A DNA stretch of 64,000 nt from Novosphingobium sp. FSW06-99. GTDB lineage: Bacteria; Pseudomonadota; Alphaproteobacteria; Sphingomonadales; Sphingomonadaceae. Below the pieces are notes generated by a model. That model worked only from the letters and a program-made list of their open reading frames with translations, had not been told where the DNA came from and ran no database searches. This document shows, in pieces, positions 50,449 to 57,958 of the stretch. The position numbers and the translations under genes were made by a program. The stretch lies in the NCBI RefSeq assembly GCF_001519065.1, contig NZ_KQ954260.1:47129-111128 (forward strand), written 5' to 3'. Each line of letters begins with the position of its first letter. Position 1 is the stretch's first letter.

Positions 50449-50580
50449 ATAGCGCAGGAGTGCCGCCCGGGGCCAGCCATACCAAAGGTTGGGGTTGCGA
50501 TAACCAGTGGCTGATTTTCGCCCCCGTTCGGCAGGTGCATAGGCTGGCACGACGGCAATCCTGCTTTCGAAAGGACCGGT

Positions 50581-51180
50581 ATGATTTCGATCCAGTCGCT
50601 GCGCGAGCCGACCCGTAACTTGTCTTCGGCCCAACTGGCGACTTTGTGCGCGCTGCTGCACGAAGCGCGCGAGACCATTCCGGTCGCGCCGTGGCGGACG
50701 CACGCCTGTCTGGACGAGATCGCCACGATGCTGGGCGCGCCACCGATGCCCCGGCGGACGCCGTCGCTGCAACTGGTACCGCGCCTGACCGAAGCGGCCA
50801 ATCTGCCCGACGGCGGGCTCGAGACAGGGGCAACCTGCATCAAGGGCGGCCTGGCGCCGTGGCAGATCTTTCGGGTGCGGCGCCATATCGATGCGCATAT
50901 CGATGCGCCGCTGCCGATCGAACAGCTTGCCGATCTGGTGCAATTGTCATCCGGACATTTCTGCCGTGCGTTCAAGGCGAGTCTGGGCGAGCCGCCGCAT
51001 GCCTATATCACCCGGCGGCGGATCCGCCACGCGCAGCACCTGATGATGACCACGACCGATACCCTGGGTACGATCTCGATCGCCTGCGGTCTGGCCGATC
51101 AGGCGCATCTGACCCGGCTGTTCCGCAAGCTGGTCGGAACCACCCCGCTGACCTGGCGGCGCGCCAGGCAGCAGGGCTGA
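50581..51180 (+). CDS. AraC-family transcriptional regulator
   Basis: A 199-residue regulator: about 80 non-conserved residues, then an AraC DNA-binding domain starting at GGLAPWQIFRVRRHID, with HTH units LADLVQLSSGHFCRAFKASLG and ISIACGLADQAHLTRLFRKLVG. The ATG at 50581 follows AAAGGA with 6-base spacing. It is convergent with the MFS gene of the old-yellow-enzyme operon. It resembles the short AraC regulator at 31.6 kb. The element cluster just upstream may be its autoregulatory site. Confidence 0.9.
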   Translation: MISIQSLREPTRNLSSAQLATLCALLHEARETIPVAPWRTHACLDEIATMLGAPPMPRRTPSLQLVPRLTEAANLPDGGLETGATCIKGGLAPWQIFRVRRHIDAHIDAPLPIEQLADLVQLSSGHFCRAFKASLGEPPHAYITRRRIRHAQHLMMTTTDTLGTISIACGLADQAHLTRLFRKLVGTTPLTWRRARQQG

Positions 51181-51193
51181 ACCCGCTGCGCAC

Positions 51194-52375
51194 CTAGTGC
51201 GCAGGTGATTTTCCGATATCGACAAGCAGGGCCAGCACGGCCAGCGCGGTGCCCAGCCCCGACACGCCGACCCATCCCCAATGCGTCCACAGCACCATGG
51301 CGAGCGCCGACCCGGCCGAACCGCCCATGAACATGCCACCCATGAACAGCGTGTTGAGCCGCGCGCGCGCCTCTGGCCGCAGGGCATAGACCACGTGCTG
51401 GTTCGACACGAGCGCGCCCTGGACCGCGAAATCGAGCACGATGCACCCCGCCACCAGTCCGGCGATCGACAGCCAGAGCCCGAACAGCGCCCAGGCGACG
51501 ATGGCCAGGGCCGCGCACAGCCGGATCACCCGGTGCGGCCCGTGTCGGTCGGCGATGCGGCCCGCCACCGGTGCGGCCAGCACGCCAACCGCACCGACCA
51601 GCCCGAACAGACCCGCCGCGCTCGCCCCCAGACTGTACCGCGGTTCGGCAAGATGAAGCGCGAGGATCGTCCAGAACGTGCTGAACGCGCCGAACAGCAG
51701 CGCCTGCGTCATCGTCGCACGGCGCAGCGCGGGGAATGTGCGCCACAGATCGAACAGCGATGCCATCAGGCTGCGATATGTGTGGTCGCTGTCGGGGCGG
51801 CTGTGCGGCAGGATCGTCGCCATCAACCCCGCCGTGCCGAGCGCCAGGGGCACCCCCAGCCAGAACATCGCGCGCCACCCGGCGGTGTCGGCAACGAACC
51901 CGGCCAGCGTCCGGCTGAGCAGGATGCCGCACAACAGCCCCGCCATCACCGTGCCAACGGTGGCGCCGCGCCGTTCGGGCGAGGCCAGGTGCGCGGCAAA
52001 CGGCACGATCTGCTGCGCGACGGTGGCGGCCAGACCCAGCAACAACGAGGCCGCCAGCAACGCCACACCGCCCGGTGCCAGCGCGGCGACCGTCAGCGCC
52101 AGCGCCAGCGCGACAAATTGCACGACGATCAGCCGTCGACGTTCCACCAGATCGCCCAGCGGCACCAGCAGGAACAGCCCCGCCGCATAGCCGAGTTGCG
52201 TGGCCGTGGGTACCATGCCGGTCACGGCGCCGGGCAGATCGCGTTCGATCTGCCCCAGCATGGGCTGGTTGTAATAGATGTTGGCGACGGCAAGCCCGGT
52301 GGCGGCCGCCATCGCCAGGGTCACACCCCCGCCGACCTGATCGACGGGGGTTGGGTTGGTGGTGGACGTGGTCAT
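51194..52375 (-). CDS. MFS transporter (DHA1-like exporter)
   Basis: A 393-residue, 12-helix major facilitator. TM1 is LAMAAATGLAVANIYYNQPML. The loop 2-3 motif A reads PLGDLVERRRLIV, and a long run of Ala/Leu/Gly helices follows. The NIYYNQPMLGQIE segment is characteristic of a widespread DHA1-type subgroup of putative drug exporters. The start overlaps the stop of the old-yellow-enzyme gene by 4 bp (ATGA), so an enzyme and an exporter are co-translated. Confidence 0.9.
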   Translation of the reverse strand: MTTSTTNPTPVDQVGGGVTLAMAAATGLAVANIYYNQPMLGQIERDLPGAVTGMVPTATQLGYAAGLFLLVPLGDLVERRRLIVVQFVALALALTVAALAPGGVALLAASLLLGLAATVAQQIVPFAAHLASPERRGATVGTVMAGLLCGILLSRTLAGFVADTAGWRAMFWLGVPLALGTAGLMATILPHSRPDSDHTYRSLMASLFDLWRTFPALRRATMTQALLFGAFSTFWTILALHLAEPRYSLGASAAGLFGLVGAVGVLAAPVAGRIADRHGPHRVIRLCAALAIVAWALFGLWLSIAGLVAGCIVLDFAVQGALVSNQHVVYALRPEARARLNTLFMGGMFMGGSAGSALAMVLWTHWGWVGVSGLGTALAVLALLVDIGKSPAH

Positions 52376-53538
52376 GACTCGGCCTCTTGAAGCGCTTGGC
52401 TGGCGAGCGCCGGATAGTCGATGTAACCCCTTTCGTCGCCACCGAAAAAATGTGTCGGGTCGGGTTCGTTGAGCGGGGCATTGAGGGCCAGGCGGGCGGG
52501 CAGGTCGGGGTTGGCGATGAACGGGCGGCCAAACGCGATGATGTCGCCGCGCCCGGAGGCCAGCGCTTGTTCGGCCAGCGCGCGGGTATAGCCGCCTGCC
52601 AGCATCAGCGGCCCGCGATAGGTGGCGCGGATGGCGGCCATCAGCGCCTCGGCGCGGGGATCGACGTCAGTCAGGATTTCGCGATCGCGCACGGTGGGTT
52701 CGACGAGGTGAAGATAAGCCAGCCCGCGTCGATCGAGTTCGCGCGCGACCAGGCCAAAGATCGCCTCGGGGGTGGCCTCGTCCATGCCGAAACTGCGGCC
52801 CATCGGCGACAGGCGCACCCCGACCCGCGCGCTGCCGATTTCGGCGCAGACGGCATCGACCACTTCAAGCAGCAACCTGGCCCGGTTTTCAACCGACCCG
52901 CCATAGCGATCGTCGCGCAGGTTGCTGGCGCTGTTGAGAAACTGATCGAGCAGATAGCCGTTGGCGGCGTGCACCTCGACGCCATCCATCCCGGCGGCAA
53001 TGGCGTTGCGCGCGGCCTGCGCATAGTCGGCGATGATCGCCCGGATGCCGGCCTGGGTCAGCGCCTGTGGCTCGGGAATGTCGGCGTAACCGCCTTTGCC
53101 ATCCTCGCCCGGCACAAATGCCCGCGCCGGAACCGGCATCACGCTGGGCGCGACCGGGCGTGCGCCGCCGGGCTGGAACACCGGATGCGACACCCGCCCG
53201 ACATGCCACAGTTGCAGGACCATGCGTCCGCCGGCCTGGTGGACGGAGTCGGTGATGCGTTGCCAGCCGGCAATCTGTTCGGGCGAATGGATCCCCGGTG
53301 TCCAGGCATAGCCCTGGCCCTGCTGCGAAATCTGGGTGGCCTCGGTGATGATCAACGCGGCGCTGGCGCGCTGGCGATAATATTCGATCGCCATGTCCGA
53401 CGGAACGTTGCCCGGCGCGGCGCGTGACCGCGTCAACGGTGCCATGACGATCCGGCTGGGCAGGGCAAGATCGCCAATCCGGATGGGGGTGAACAGGCGC
53501 GAAGACATAACGGGTGAGGGCATAATGGGTGAGGACAT
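52372..53538 (-). CDS. Old-yellow-enzyme family alkene reductase (NemA-like)
   Basis: A 388-residue FMN-dependent ene-reductase that reduces activated C=C bonds (enones, maleimides, nitro compounds) with NAD(P)H. It shows the opening LFTPIRIGDLALPSRIVMAPLTRSRA, the FMN site LQLWHVGRVSH and the substrate His/Asn pair in VEVHAANGYLLDQFLNSASNLRDDRYGGS. The phosphate-binding end is DIIAFGRPFIANPDLP. The start at 53538 has AAGGA 9 bases upstream; an ATG at 53547 directly abuts that site. It is the first gene of a two-gene operon with an exporter, as in electrophile-detoxification operons. Confidence 0.93.
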   Translation of the reverse strand: MSSPIMPSPVMSSRLFTPIRIGDLALPSRIVMAPLTRSRAAPGNVPSDMAIEYYRQRASAALIITEATQISQQGQGYAWTPGIHSPEQIAGWQRITDSVHQAGGRMVLQLWHVGRVSHPVFQPGGARPVAPSVMPVPARAFVPGEDGKGGYADIPEPQALTQAGIRAIIADYAQAARNAIAAGMDGVEVHAANGYLLDQFLNSASNLRDDRYGGSVENRARLLLEVVDAVCAEIGSARVGVRLSPMGRSFGMDEATPEAIFGLVARELDRRGLAYLHLVEPTVRDREILTDVDPRAEALMAAIRATYRGPLMLAGGYTRALAEQALASGRGDIIAFGRPFIANPDLPARLALNAPLNEPDPTHFFGGDERGYIDYPALASQALQEAES

Positions 53539-53692
53539 GGGTAACATTCCTTTCTTGCAGTCTGGCACCCGCGCACGCACCTTGCGCGCACGGTGGCGTG
53601 GGGATCCTGATCGGGCTGCGGTTCGTGGTGGCGAGAAGGGGGCCGGTTGATCCCGACCTGCGATCATGCCGTGCGGACAGGCGGCGGCATGG

Positions 53693-53709
53693 GCGGTTTT
53701 ATAAACCGC
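53693..53709. promoter_or_regulatory. Perfect operator-like palindrome GCGGTTT-TAT-AAACCGC
   Basis: Seven-base arms with a 3-base centre lie 155 bp upstream of the old-yellow-enzyme start. The centre contains a TATAAA-like -10, so a bound repressor would block it. It could equally serve the divergent kinase gene. No regulator gene is adjacent. The 53539-53917 gap (379 bp) holds this, the site at 53785-53800 and no gene. Confidence 0.5.
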
Positions 53710-53784
53710 GTTCCCATCGCCGTAATTCATACGGGAGTATTAGCGCGCCCTGGTACGCGCCGACCATGCCGATGCATGGGTGGC

Positions 53785-53800
53785 CCATACCCACGTATGG
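53785..53800. promoter_or_regulatory. Palindrome CCATAC-CCAC-GTATGG upstream of the histidine kinase gene
   Basis: Perfect 6-base arms lie 118 bp before the kinase start. The CCCATAC core recurs at 56034-56040 in front of the cytochrome c gene, and a related TCATAC-GGGA-GTAT element is at about 53728. These may be binding sites for the FixJ-type regulator encoded by the pair. Confidence 0.45.
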
Positions 53801-53917
53801 TGGCCAGATACGCTGAAATAACAGCATATCGCAGTCTCGATGGCGGCGTGGCCAGGCGGACCGACGCTTGTGCAAGGACAACCGTGACAGCACTGGATGA
53901 GGTGGCCGGAGATGCGC

Positions 53918-55351
53918 ATGAAGCGCGACATCACCCTGCTGGTTGCGGCAGTCCTGGCGCTGGGCATCTTCGTCATCGATGCATTTACCCCGCTGAACGG
54001 TGCAATTGCGGTGCTGCAGATCGCGGTCATCCTGCTGGTTGCGCCGGTGGGGCAGCGCGCCTTGCTGATGTGCGGTGCGGCCTGCGCAGGGCTGACGGTG
54101 GCGTCGTTTGCCATCGGGCACGGTCTGGGCGGATGGAACGGCGCATTGGTGCGGCTGATCGTCAGCCTGGTCGCCCAGGCGATCACCGTGGTGCTTTCGC
54201 TGCGCGACCGGTCAACCCGTCGTTCGCTCGACGAACAGGCGCGCATTCTTGACCTGTCGCACGATACGGTGATCATCCGCGATCGGACCGACCGCATCAT
54301 CGACTGGAATCGCGGTGCCGAGACGCTTTATGGCTGGACGCGGGACGAGGCGATCGGCTGTGTCTGCGCCGACTTGCTGCAATCGCACATTCCCGATGGC
54401 AAGGCCGACCTCGCGCTGTGCCGCGAGGGGAAATGGGCCGGGCATATCGAACGAACGTGCCGCGATGGCCGCCGCCTGACGCTGGCCAGTCGCTGGCTGG
54501 TGCGCACCGATGCCGCGGGCGAGCCGATCGGGGTGATCGAATCGAGCATCGATCTGACCGAACAGATCGCCAGCGAGGCCGAGCGCAATCAGGCGCGCAT
54601 GCAACTGTCGCACTTGTCCGCCGAACTGGCGCATGCCGCCGGGGTCGCCACGCTGGGGCAGATGTCGGCGTCGATCGTGCACGAAGTGAACCAGCCGCTG
54701 ACCGCGATCATCAATTATGGCAATTCGACCCGGCGCTGGCTGAACCAGCCCGAACCCGACATGGCCGAAGTGCGCCAATGCATCGATCGGATCATTGCCA
54801 GCGGCCAGCGCGCGGCCGATGTCATCCGCCGGGTGCGCGACATGGCGCGCAAAGTGCCCGCGCGGCCCGAAGCGCTGGATCTGGCCGATCTGACCGCGCA
54901 AGTGCTGGCGCTGCTCGAAACCGAGGCACGGCGCGGCAAAGTTCGCCTGACCCAGACGCTGGCGCCCGGTTTGCCCCGGGTTGTGGGTGATCGCGTGCAA
55001 GTGCAGCAAGTGCTGGTCAATCTGGTGATGAACGCGATCCAGGCGGCGCGACCCGACGGCAGCGCCGAAGTGAAGATCATGGCCGAGCCGACCGGCGCCG
55101 GCCAGTTGGCGGTCACGGTGTGCGACAACGGACCGGGCGTGCCGGCCGATGCGATGGGGCGCCTGTTCGAAGCGTTCTATTCCACCAAGGCCGACGGCAT
55201 GGGGATCGGCCTGTCGATCTGCCGATCGTTGGTGGAAACCCTCGGTGGCACGCTGACCGCGCAAAACGGTGTGCCGCATGGCGCCAGTTTCACCTTCACA
55301 CTCCCGCTGGCTGGCGATGGCTGCGCCGGAACGCACGAGGCACTGCGATGA
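53918..55351 (+). CDS. Membrane-anchored PAS sensor histidine kinase
   Basis: A 477-residue kinase. The N-terminus has about four hydrophobic segments (ITLLVAAVLALGIFVIDAF; AIAVLQIAVILLVAPVG; ALLMCGAACAGLTVASFAIG; LVRLIVSLVAQAITVVLSL). A PAS domain follows (ILDLSHDTVIIRDRTDRIIDWNRGAETLYGWTRDEAIG). His255 is in ASIVHEVNQPLTAI, and the ATPase boxes are NLVMNAIQAA, DNGPGVP and GMGIGLSICRS. The ATG at 53918 has GGAG 6 bases upstream and was preferred to the ATG at 53897. It overlaps its FixJ-type regulator by 4 bp. It probably senses a substrate of the downstream oxidoreductase. Confidence 0.9.
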   Translation: MKRDITLLVAAVLALGIFVIDAFTPLNGAIAVLQIAVILLVAPVGQRALLMCGAACAGLTVASFAIGHGLGGWNGALVRLIVSLVAQAITVVLSLRDRSTRRSLDEQARILDLSHDTVIIRDRTDRIIDWNRGAETLYGWTRDEAIGCVCADLLQSHIPDGKADLALCREGKWAGHIERTCRDGRRLTLASRWLVRTDAAGEPIGVIESSIDLTEQIASEAERNQARMQLSHLSAELAHAAGVATLGQMSASIVHEVNQPLTAIINYGNSTRRWLNQPEPDMAEVRQCIDRIIASGQRAADVIRRVRDMARKVPARPEALDLADLTAQVLALLETEARRGKVRLTQTLAPGLPRVVGDRVQVQQVLVNLVMNAIQAARPDGSAEVKIMAEPTGAGQLAVTVCDNGPGVPADAMGRLFEAFYSTKADGMGIGLSICRSLVETLGGTLTAQNGVPHGASFTFTLPLAGDGCAGTHEALR

Positions 55352-56004
55352 TGACCGAACGAACCGGCGCAATCCGCCCCCTGGTCTGCGTGGTCGATGA
55401 TGATGACGATGTCAGGCTGTCGACGGAAACCGTGCTGCGCAGCCTCGACTATCATGTCGTCGGATTTGCCGATGCGGAGGGCCTGTTCGGCAGCCCCCTG
55501 CTGGATCAGGCCGCGTGCATCCTGCTCGATTTGCGGCTGGGCGAGCGCAGTGGCCTCGATGTGCAGCAGCAGTTGGGCAGCCGCCAGATCGCGGCAGGGA
55601 TCGTGTTGTTCAGCGGCCATGGCGATATCCCCAGCACCGTCGCGGCAATGAAATCGGGCGCGATCACGTTCCTGGCCAAGCCGGTGGCGGAAACCACGCT
55701 GATCGCGGCGGTCGACGAAGCCCTGGCGCACGGCCTGCAACGGCGTGCCGCGCAAAGCGATCGCGATGCGGTACGCGCCCGTTATGACAGCCTGACCCCG
55801 CGTGAACACGACGTGCTTGACCTGGTGATCGCCGGACTGATGAACAAGCAGATTGCCGGGCGGCTGGACCTGAGCGAGATCACCGTCAAGATCCATCGCG
55901 GCAACCTGATGCGCAAAATGCAGGCGCCATCGCTGGCTGATCTGGTGCGGATGGCGGAACTTCTGGGAATAAAGCCAACCACATCACGCTATGATCGCGG
56001 CTGA
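55348..56004 (+). CDS. FixJ-family response regulator paired with the upstream kinase
   Basis: A 218-residue regulator: DDDDD at 17-21, Asp61 in ILLDLRLGERSG (no Pro after the Asp motif), Ser in LFSGHGDIPS and Lys in FLAKPV. The LuxR-type HTH is LTPREHDVLDLVIAGLMNKQIAGRLDLSEITVKIHRGNLMRKM. The ATG overlaps the kinase stop by 4 bp, and GAGG lies 7 bases upstream. The likely target is the cytochrome c/oxidoreductase operon starting 168 bp downstream, whose upstream region repeats the CCCATAC element. Confidence 0.93.
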   Translation: MMTERTGAIRPLVCVVDDDDDVRLSTETVLRSLDYHVVGFADAEGLFGSPLLDQAACILLDLRLGERSGLDVQQQLGSRQIAAGIVLFSGHGDIPSTVAAMKSGAITFLAKPVAETTLIAAVDEALAHGLQRRAAQSDRDAVRARYDSLTPREHDVLDLVIAGLMNKQIAGRLDLSEITVKIHRGNLMRKMQAPSLADLVRMAELLGIKPTTSRYDRG

Positions 56005-56033
56005 TCGGCGGGTCCAAACCATCGGTGGGCCAT

Positions 56034-56051
56034 CCCATACTTGTAGATGAG
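56034..56051. promoter_or_regulatory. CCCATAC element upstream of the cytochrome c/oxidoreductase operon
   Basis: CCCATAC (56034-56040), followed by a degenerate right half (TTGTAGATGAG), lies about 120 bp before the cytochrome c start. It shares its left half with the palindrome at 53784-53800 in front of the kinase gene. It is a possible response-regulator site. The 56005-56171 gap has no gene. Confidence 0.35.
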
Positions 56052-56171
56052 TGACCGCGCCGGCGCGGCAGTCCAGATGGATCACGTCGGCAGGGGCAAC
56101 CCATCCCCCCCTCCCACCGGGTCCTTGCCGACACCCAGCCCGGCGGCCATGACAGCAGGAGTGAGAACGCG

Positions 56172-57485
56172 ATGCGGGCGTTTGGCGGCACAGTATCAGG
56201 ACTGATGCAAAAGCGTTCGGTTCGCCTTGCGGCGATCATCGCCGTCCTGGCCGCCGGGGGTGCGCTGGCATCGACCTGGCGCCCGGCGATTGCGCCGATC
56301 GCGCCACCTGAGCCGGCGTCATTTCCAGCGCAAGTGGTCGCGCGCGGTGCGGTCCTGGCAAAGCTGGGTGATTGCGCGGTGTGCCACACGGCCGATGGCG
56401 GACGTCCGCTGGCGGGCGCGCGACCGCTGGCGACGCCGTTCGGAACGCTCTATTCGGACAATCTGACTCCCGATCCCGAGACCGGCATCGGGCAGTGGTC
56501 GGCGGCGGCGTTTCGTCGCGCCATGAAGGATGGCGTCGCCCGTGACGGGTCGCATCTCTATCCGGCGCTGCCCTACGAGCATTTTACGCATGTTGCCGAT
56601 GCCGATCTCGACGCGCTTTATGCCTATCTGATGACGCGTGCGCCGGTCCATCAGGCCGCGCCCGCCAATCGGTTGATCCCGCCGCTGGGTTTCCGGCCCC
56701 TGCTGGCGGGGTGGAAACTGCTGTTCCTGCATCACGGGCCGGTCCCGGTCGACCCCGCGCGGTCGGCGCAATGGAATCGCGGCGCATATCTGGTCGAAGG
56801 GCTGGGCCATTGCGGCGGGTGCCATACCCCGCGCAACCTGGCGGGGGGCGAGGAAGGCTGGCATGCCTATGCCGGGGGACTGGCCGAAGGGTGGCACGCA
56901 CCCGCGCTCGATGCCGCCAATCCGGCGGCACGGCGCTGGACGCCCGACGCGCTCTATACTTATTTGCGGACCGGGATCTCGCCCGATCACAGCGCCGCCG
57001 CCGGGCCGATGGGGCCGGTGACCGAAAGCCTGTCGACGGTGCCTGACGCCGATGTTCGCGCCATCGCGACTTATATCGCCGCGCGCATGGCGGGCCATGA
57101 GACCGGGGACGGAACGCCCCGCCCGATCGATGCGCCCGCGCGCGCGGCGGCGGTCGCGCCTGCCGGGGCGGTGCTGTTCGCCGGGGCCTGCGCGGGATGC
57201 CACGGGTCGGGCGCGCCGATGCTGGCGCAAGGCCGTCCGCAACTGGGGCTCGCCAGCAGTCTGACCGACCCCGATCCGACCAGCGCCAGCCAGGCCGTGC
57301 TGCGCGGGATCGAGCCGCCGGTCGCCGGACGCGGGCCAAAGATGCCGCCGTTTGCCGACAGCCTTACTGACGCCCAAGTGGCCGAGGTGTTGGCCTATGT
57401 GCGCGCGCGGTACACCAACCTTCCCGCCTGGACCGGGCTGGCGCAGCGTGTGCGCGCCGCCCGCAAGGAGAGCGCACAGCCATGA
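56172..57485 (+). CDS. Membrane-anchored triheme cytochrome c
   Basis: A 437-residue exported protein with an uncleaved-looking N-terminal anchor (LAAIIAVLAAGGALAS). Three CXXCH heme sites are at Cys68 (CAVCH), Cys214 (CGGCH) and Cys340 (CAGCH). This is the plan of the cytochrome subunit of membrane-bound alcohol/aldehyde dehydrogenases, which passes electrons to ubiquinone or an oxidase. It overlaps the small iron-sulphur subunit by 4 bp, so the three proteins should form one periplasm-facing complex. Confidence 0.93.
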   Translation: MRAFGGTVSGLMQKRSVRLAAIIAVLAAGGALASTWRPAIAPIAPPEPASFPAQVVARGAVLAKLGDCAVCHTADGGRPLAGARPLATPFGTLYSDNLTPDPETGIGQWSAAAFRRAMKDGVARDGSHLYPALPYEHFTHVADADLDALYAYLMTRAPVHQAAPANRLIPPLGFRPLLAGWKLLFLHHGPVPVDPARSAQWNRGAYLVEGLGHCGGCHTPRNLAGGEEGWHAYAGGLAEGWHAPALDAANPAARRWTPDALYTYLRTGISPDHSAAAGPMGPVTESLSTVPDADVRAIATYIAARMAGHETGDGTPRPIDAPARAAAVAPAGAVLFAGACAGCHGSGAPMLAQGRPQLGLASSLTDPDPTSASQAVLRGIEPPVAGRGPKMPPFADSLTDAQVAEVLAYVRARYTNLPAWTGLAQRVRAARKESAQP

Positions 57486-57958
57486 CCACCACCCTGACCG
57501 TGAACGGCACGACACACACCGTCGATGCCACACCTGACACGCCGCTGCTCTATGTGCTGCGCGACGATCTGGGGCTCAACGGCGCCAAATATGGCTGCGG
57601 GCTGGGCCAGTGCGGCGCCTGCACGGTACAGCTTGACGGCAAGGCGGTGTTCTCCTGCGTGACGCCGCTGGCGGCCGTGGGTGACCGGTCCGTGCGCACG
57701 GTCGAAGGGCTGGGCACGATCGACCGCATGAGCGCGTTGCAGCAGGCGTTCTGCGACGAACAGGCAGCCCAGTGCGGCTATTGCATCGCGGGCATGATCA
57801 TGCGTGCACAGGCGCTGCTCGATGCCAATCCCCACCCTGACGATGCGCAAATCCGCGCGCATATGCAGACCAACTTGTGCCGGTGCGGCACCCATATGCG
57901 CATCCTGCGCGCGATCCACCGCGTCGCCGATGCGCCCACCGCAGGAGCAGGCCGATGA
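57482..57958 (+). CDS. 2Fe-2S subunit of isoquinoline/aldehyde-type oxidoreductase (IorA-like)
   Basis: A 158-residue protein with two [2Fe-2S] clusters. The plant-ferredoxin-like set is in KYGCGLGQCGACTVQL with a further Cys in VFSC. The four-helix-bundle set is in QCGYCIAGMIM and NLCRCGTHMRI. It transfers electrons from the molybdenum site to the cytochrome. It is coupled by 4-bp overlaps to the cytochrome c gene upstream and the large subunit downstream. Confidence 0.94.
   Translation: MTTTLTVNGTTHTVDATPDTPLLYVLRDDLGLNGAKYGCGLGQCGACTVQLDGKAVFSCVTPLAAVGDRSVRTVEGLGTIDRMSALQQAFCDEQAAQCGYCIAGMIMRAQALLDANPHPDDAQIRAHMQTNLCRCGTHMRILRAIHRVADAPTAGAGR

Noticed and set aside
46843..50514. A 1223-codon open frame antisense to the giant kinase
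   Set aside because: It is the mirror of a real gene in GC-rich DNA, with low-complexity Arg/Gln/Gly/His content and no domain. The opposite strand has an intact multidomain protein.
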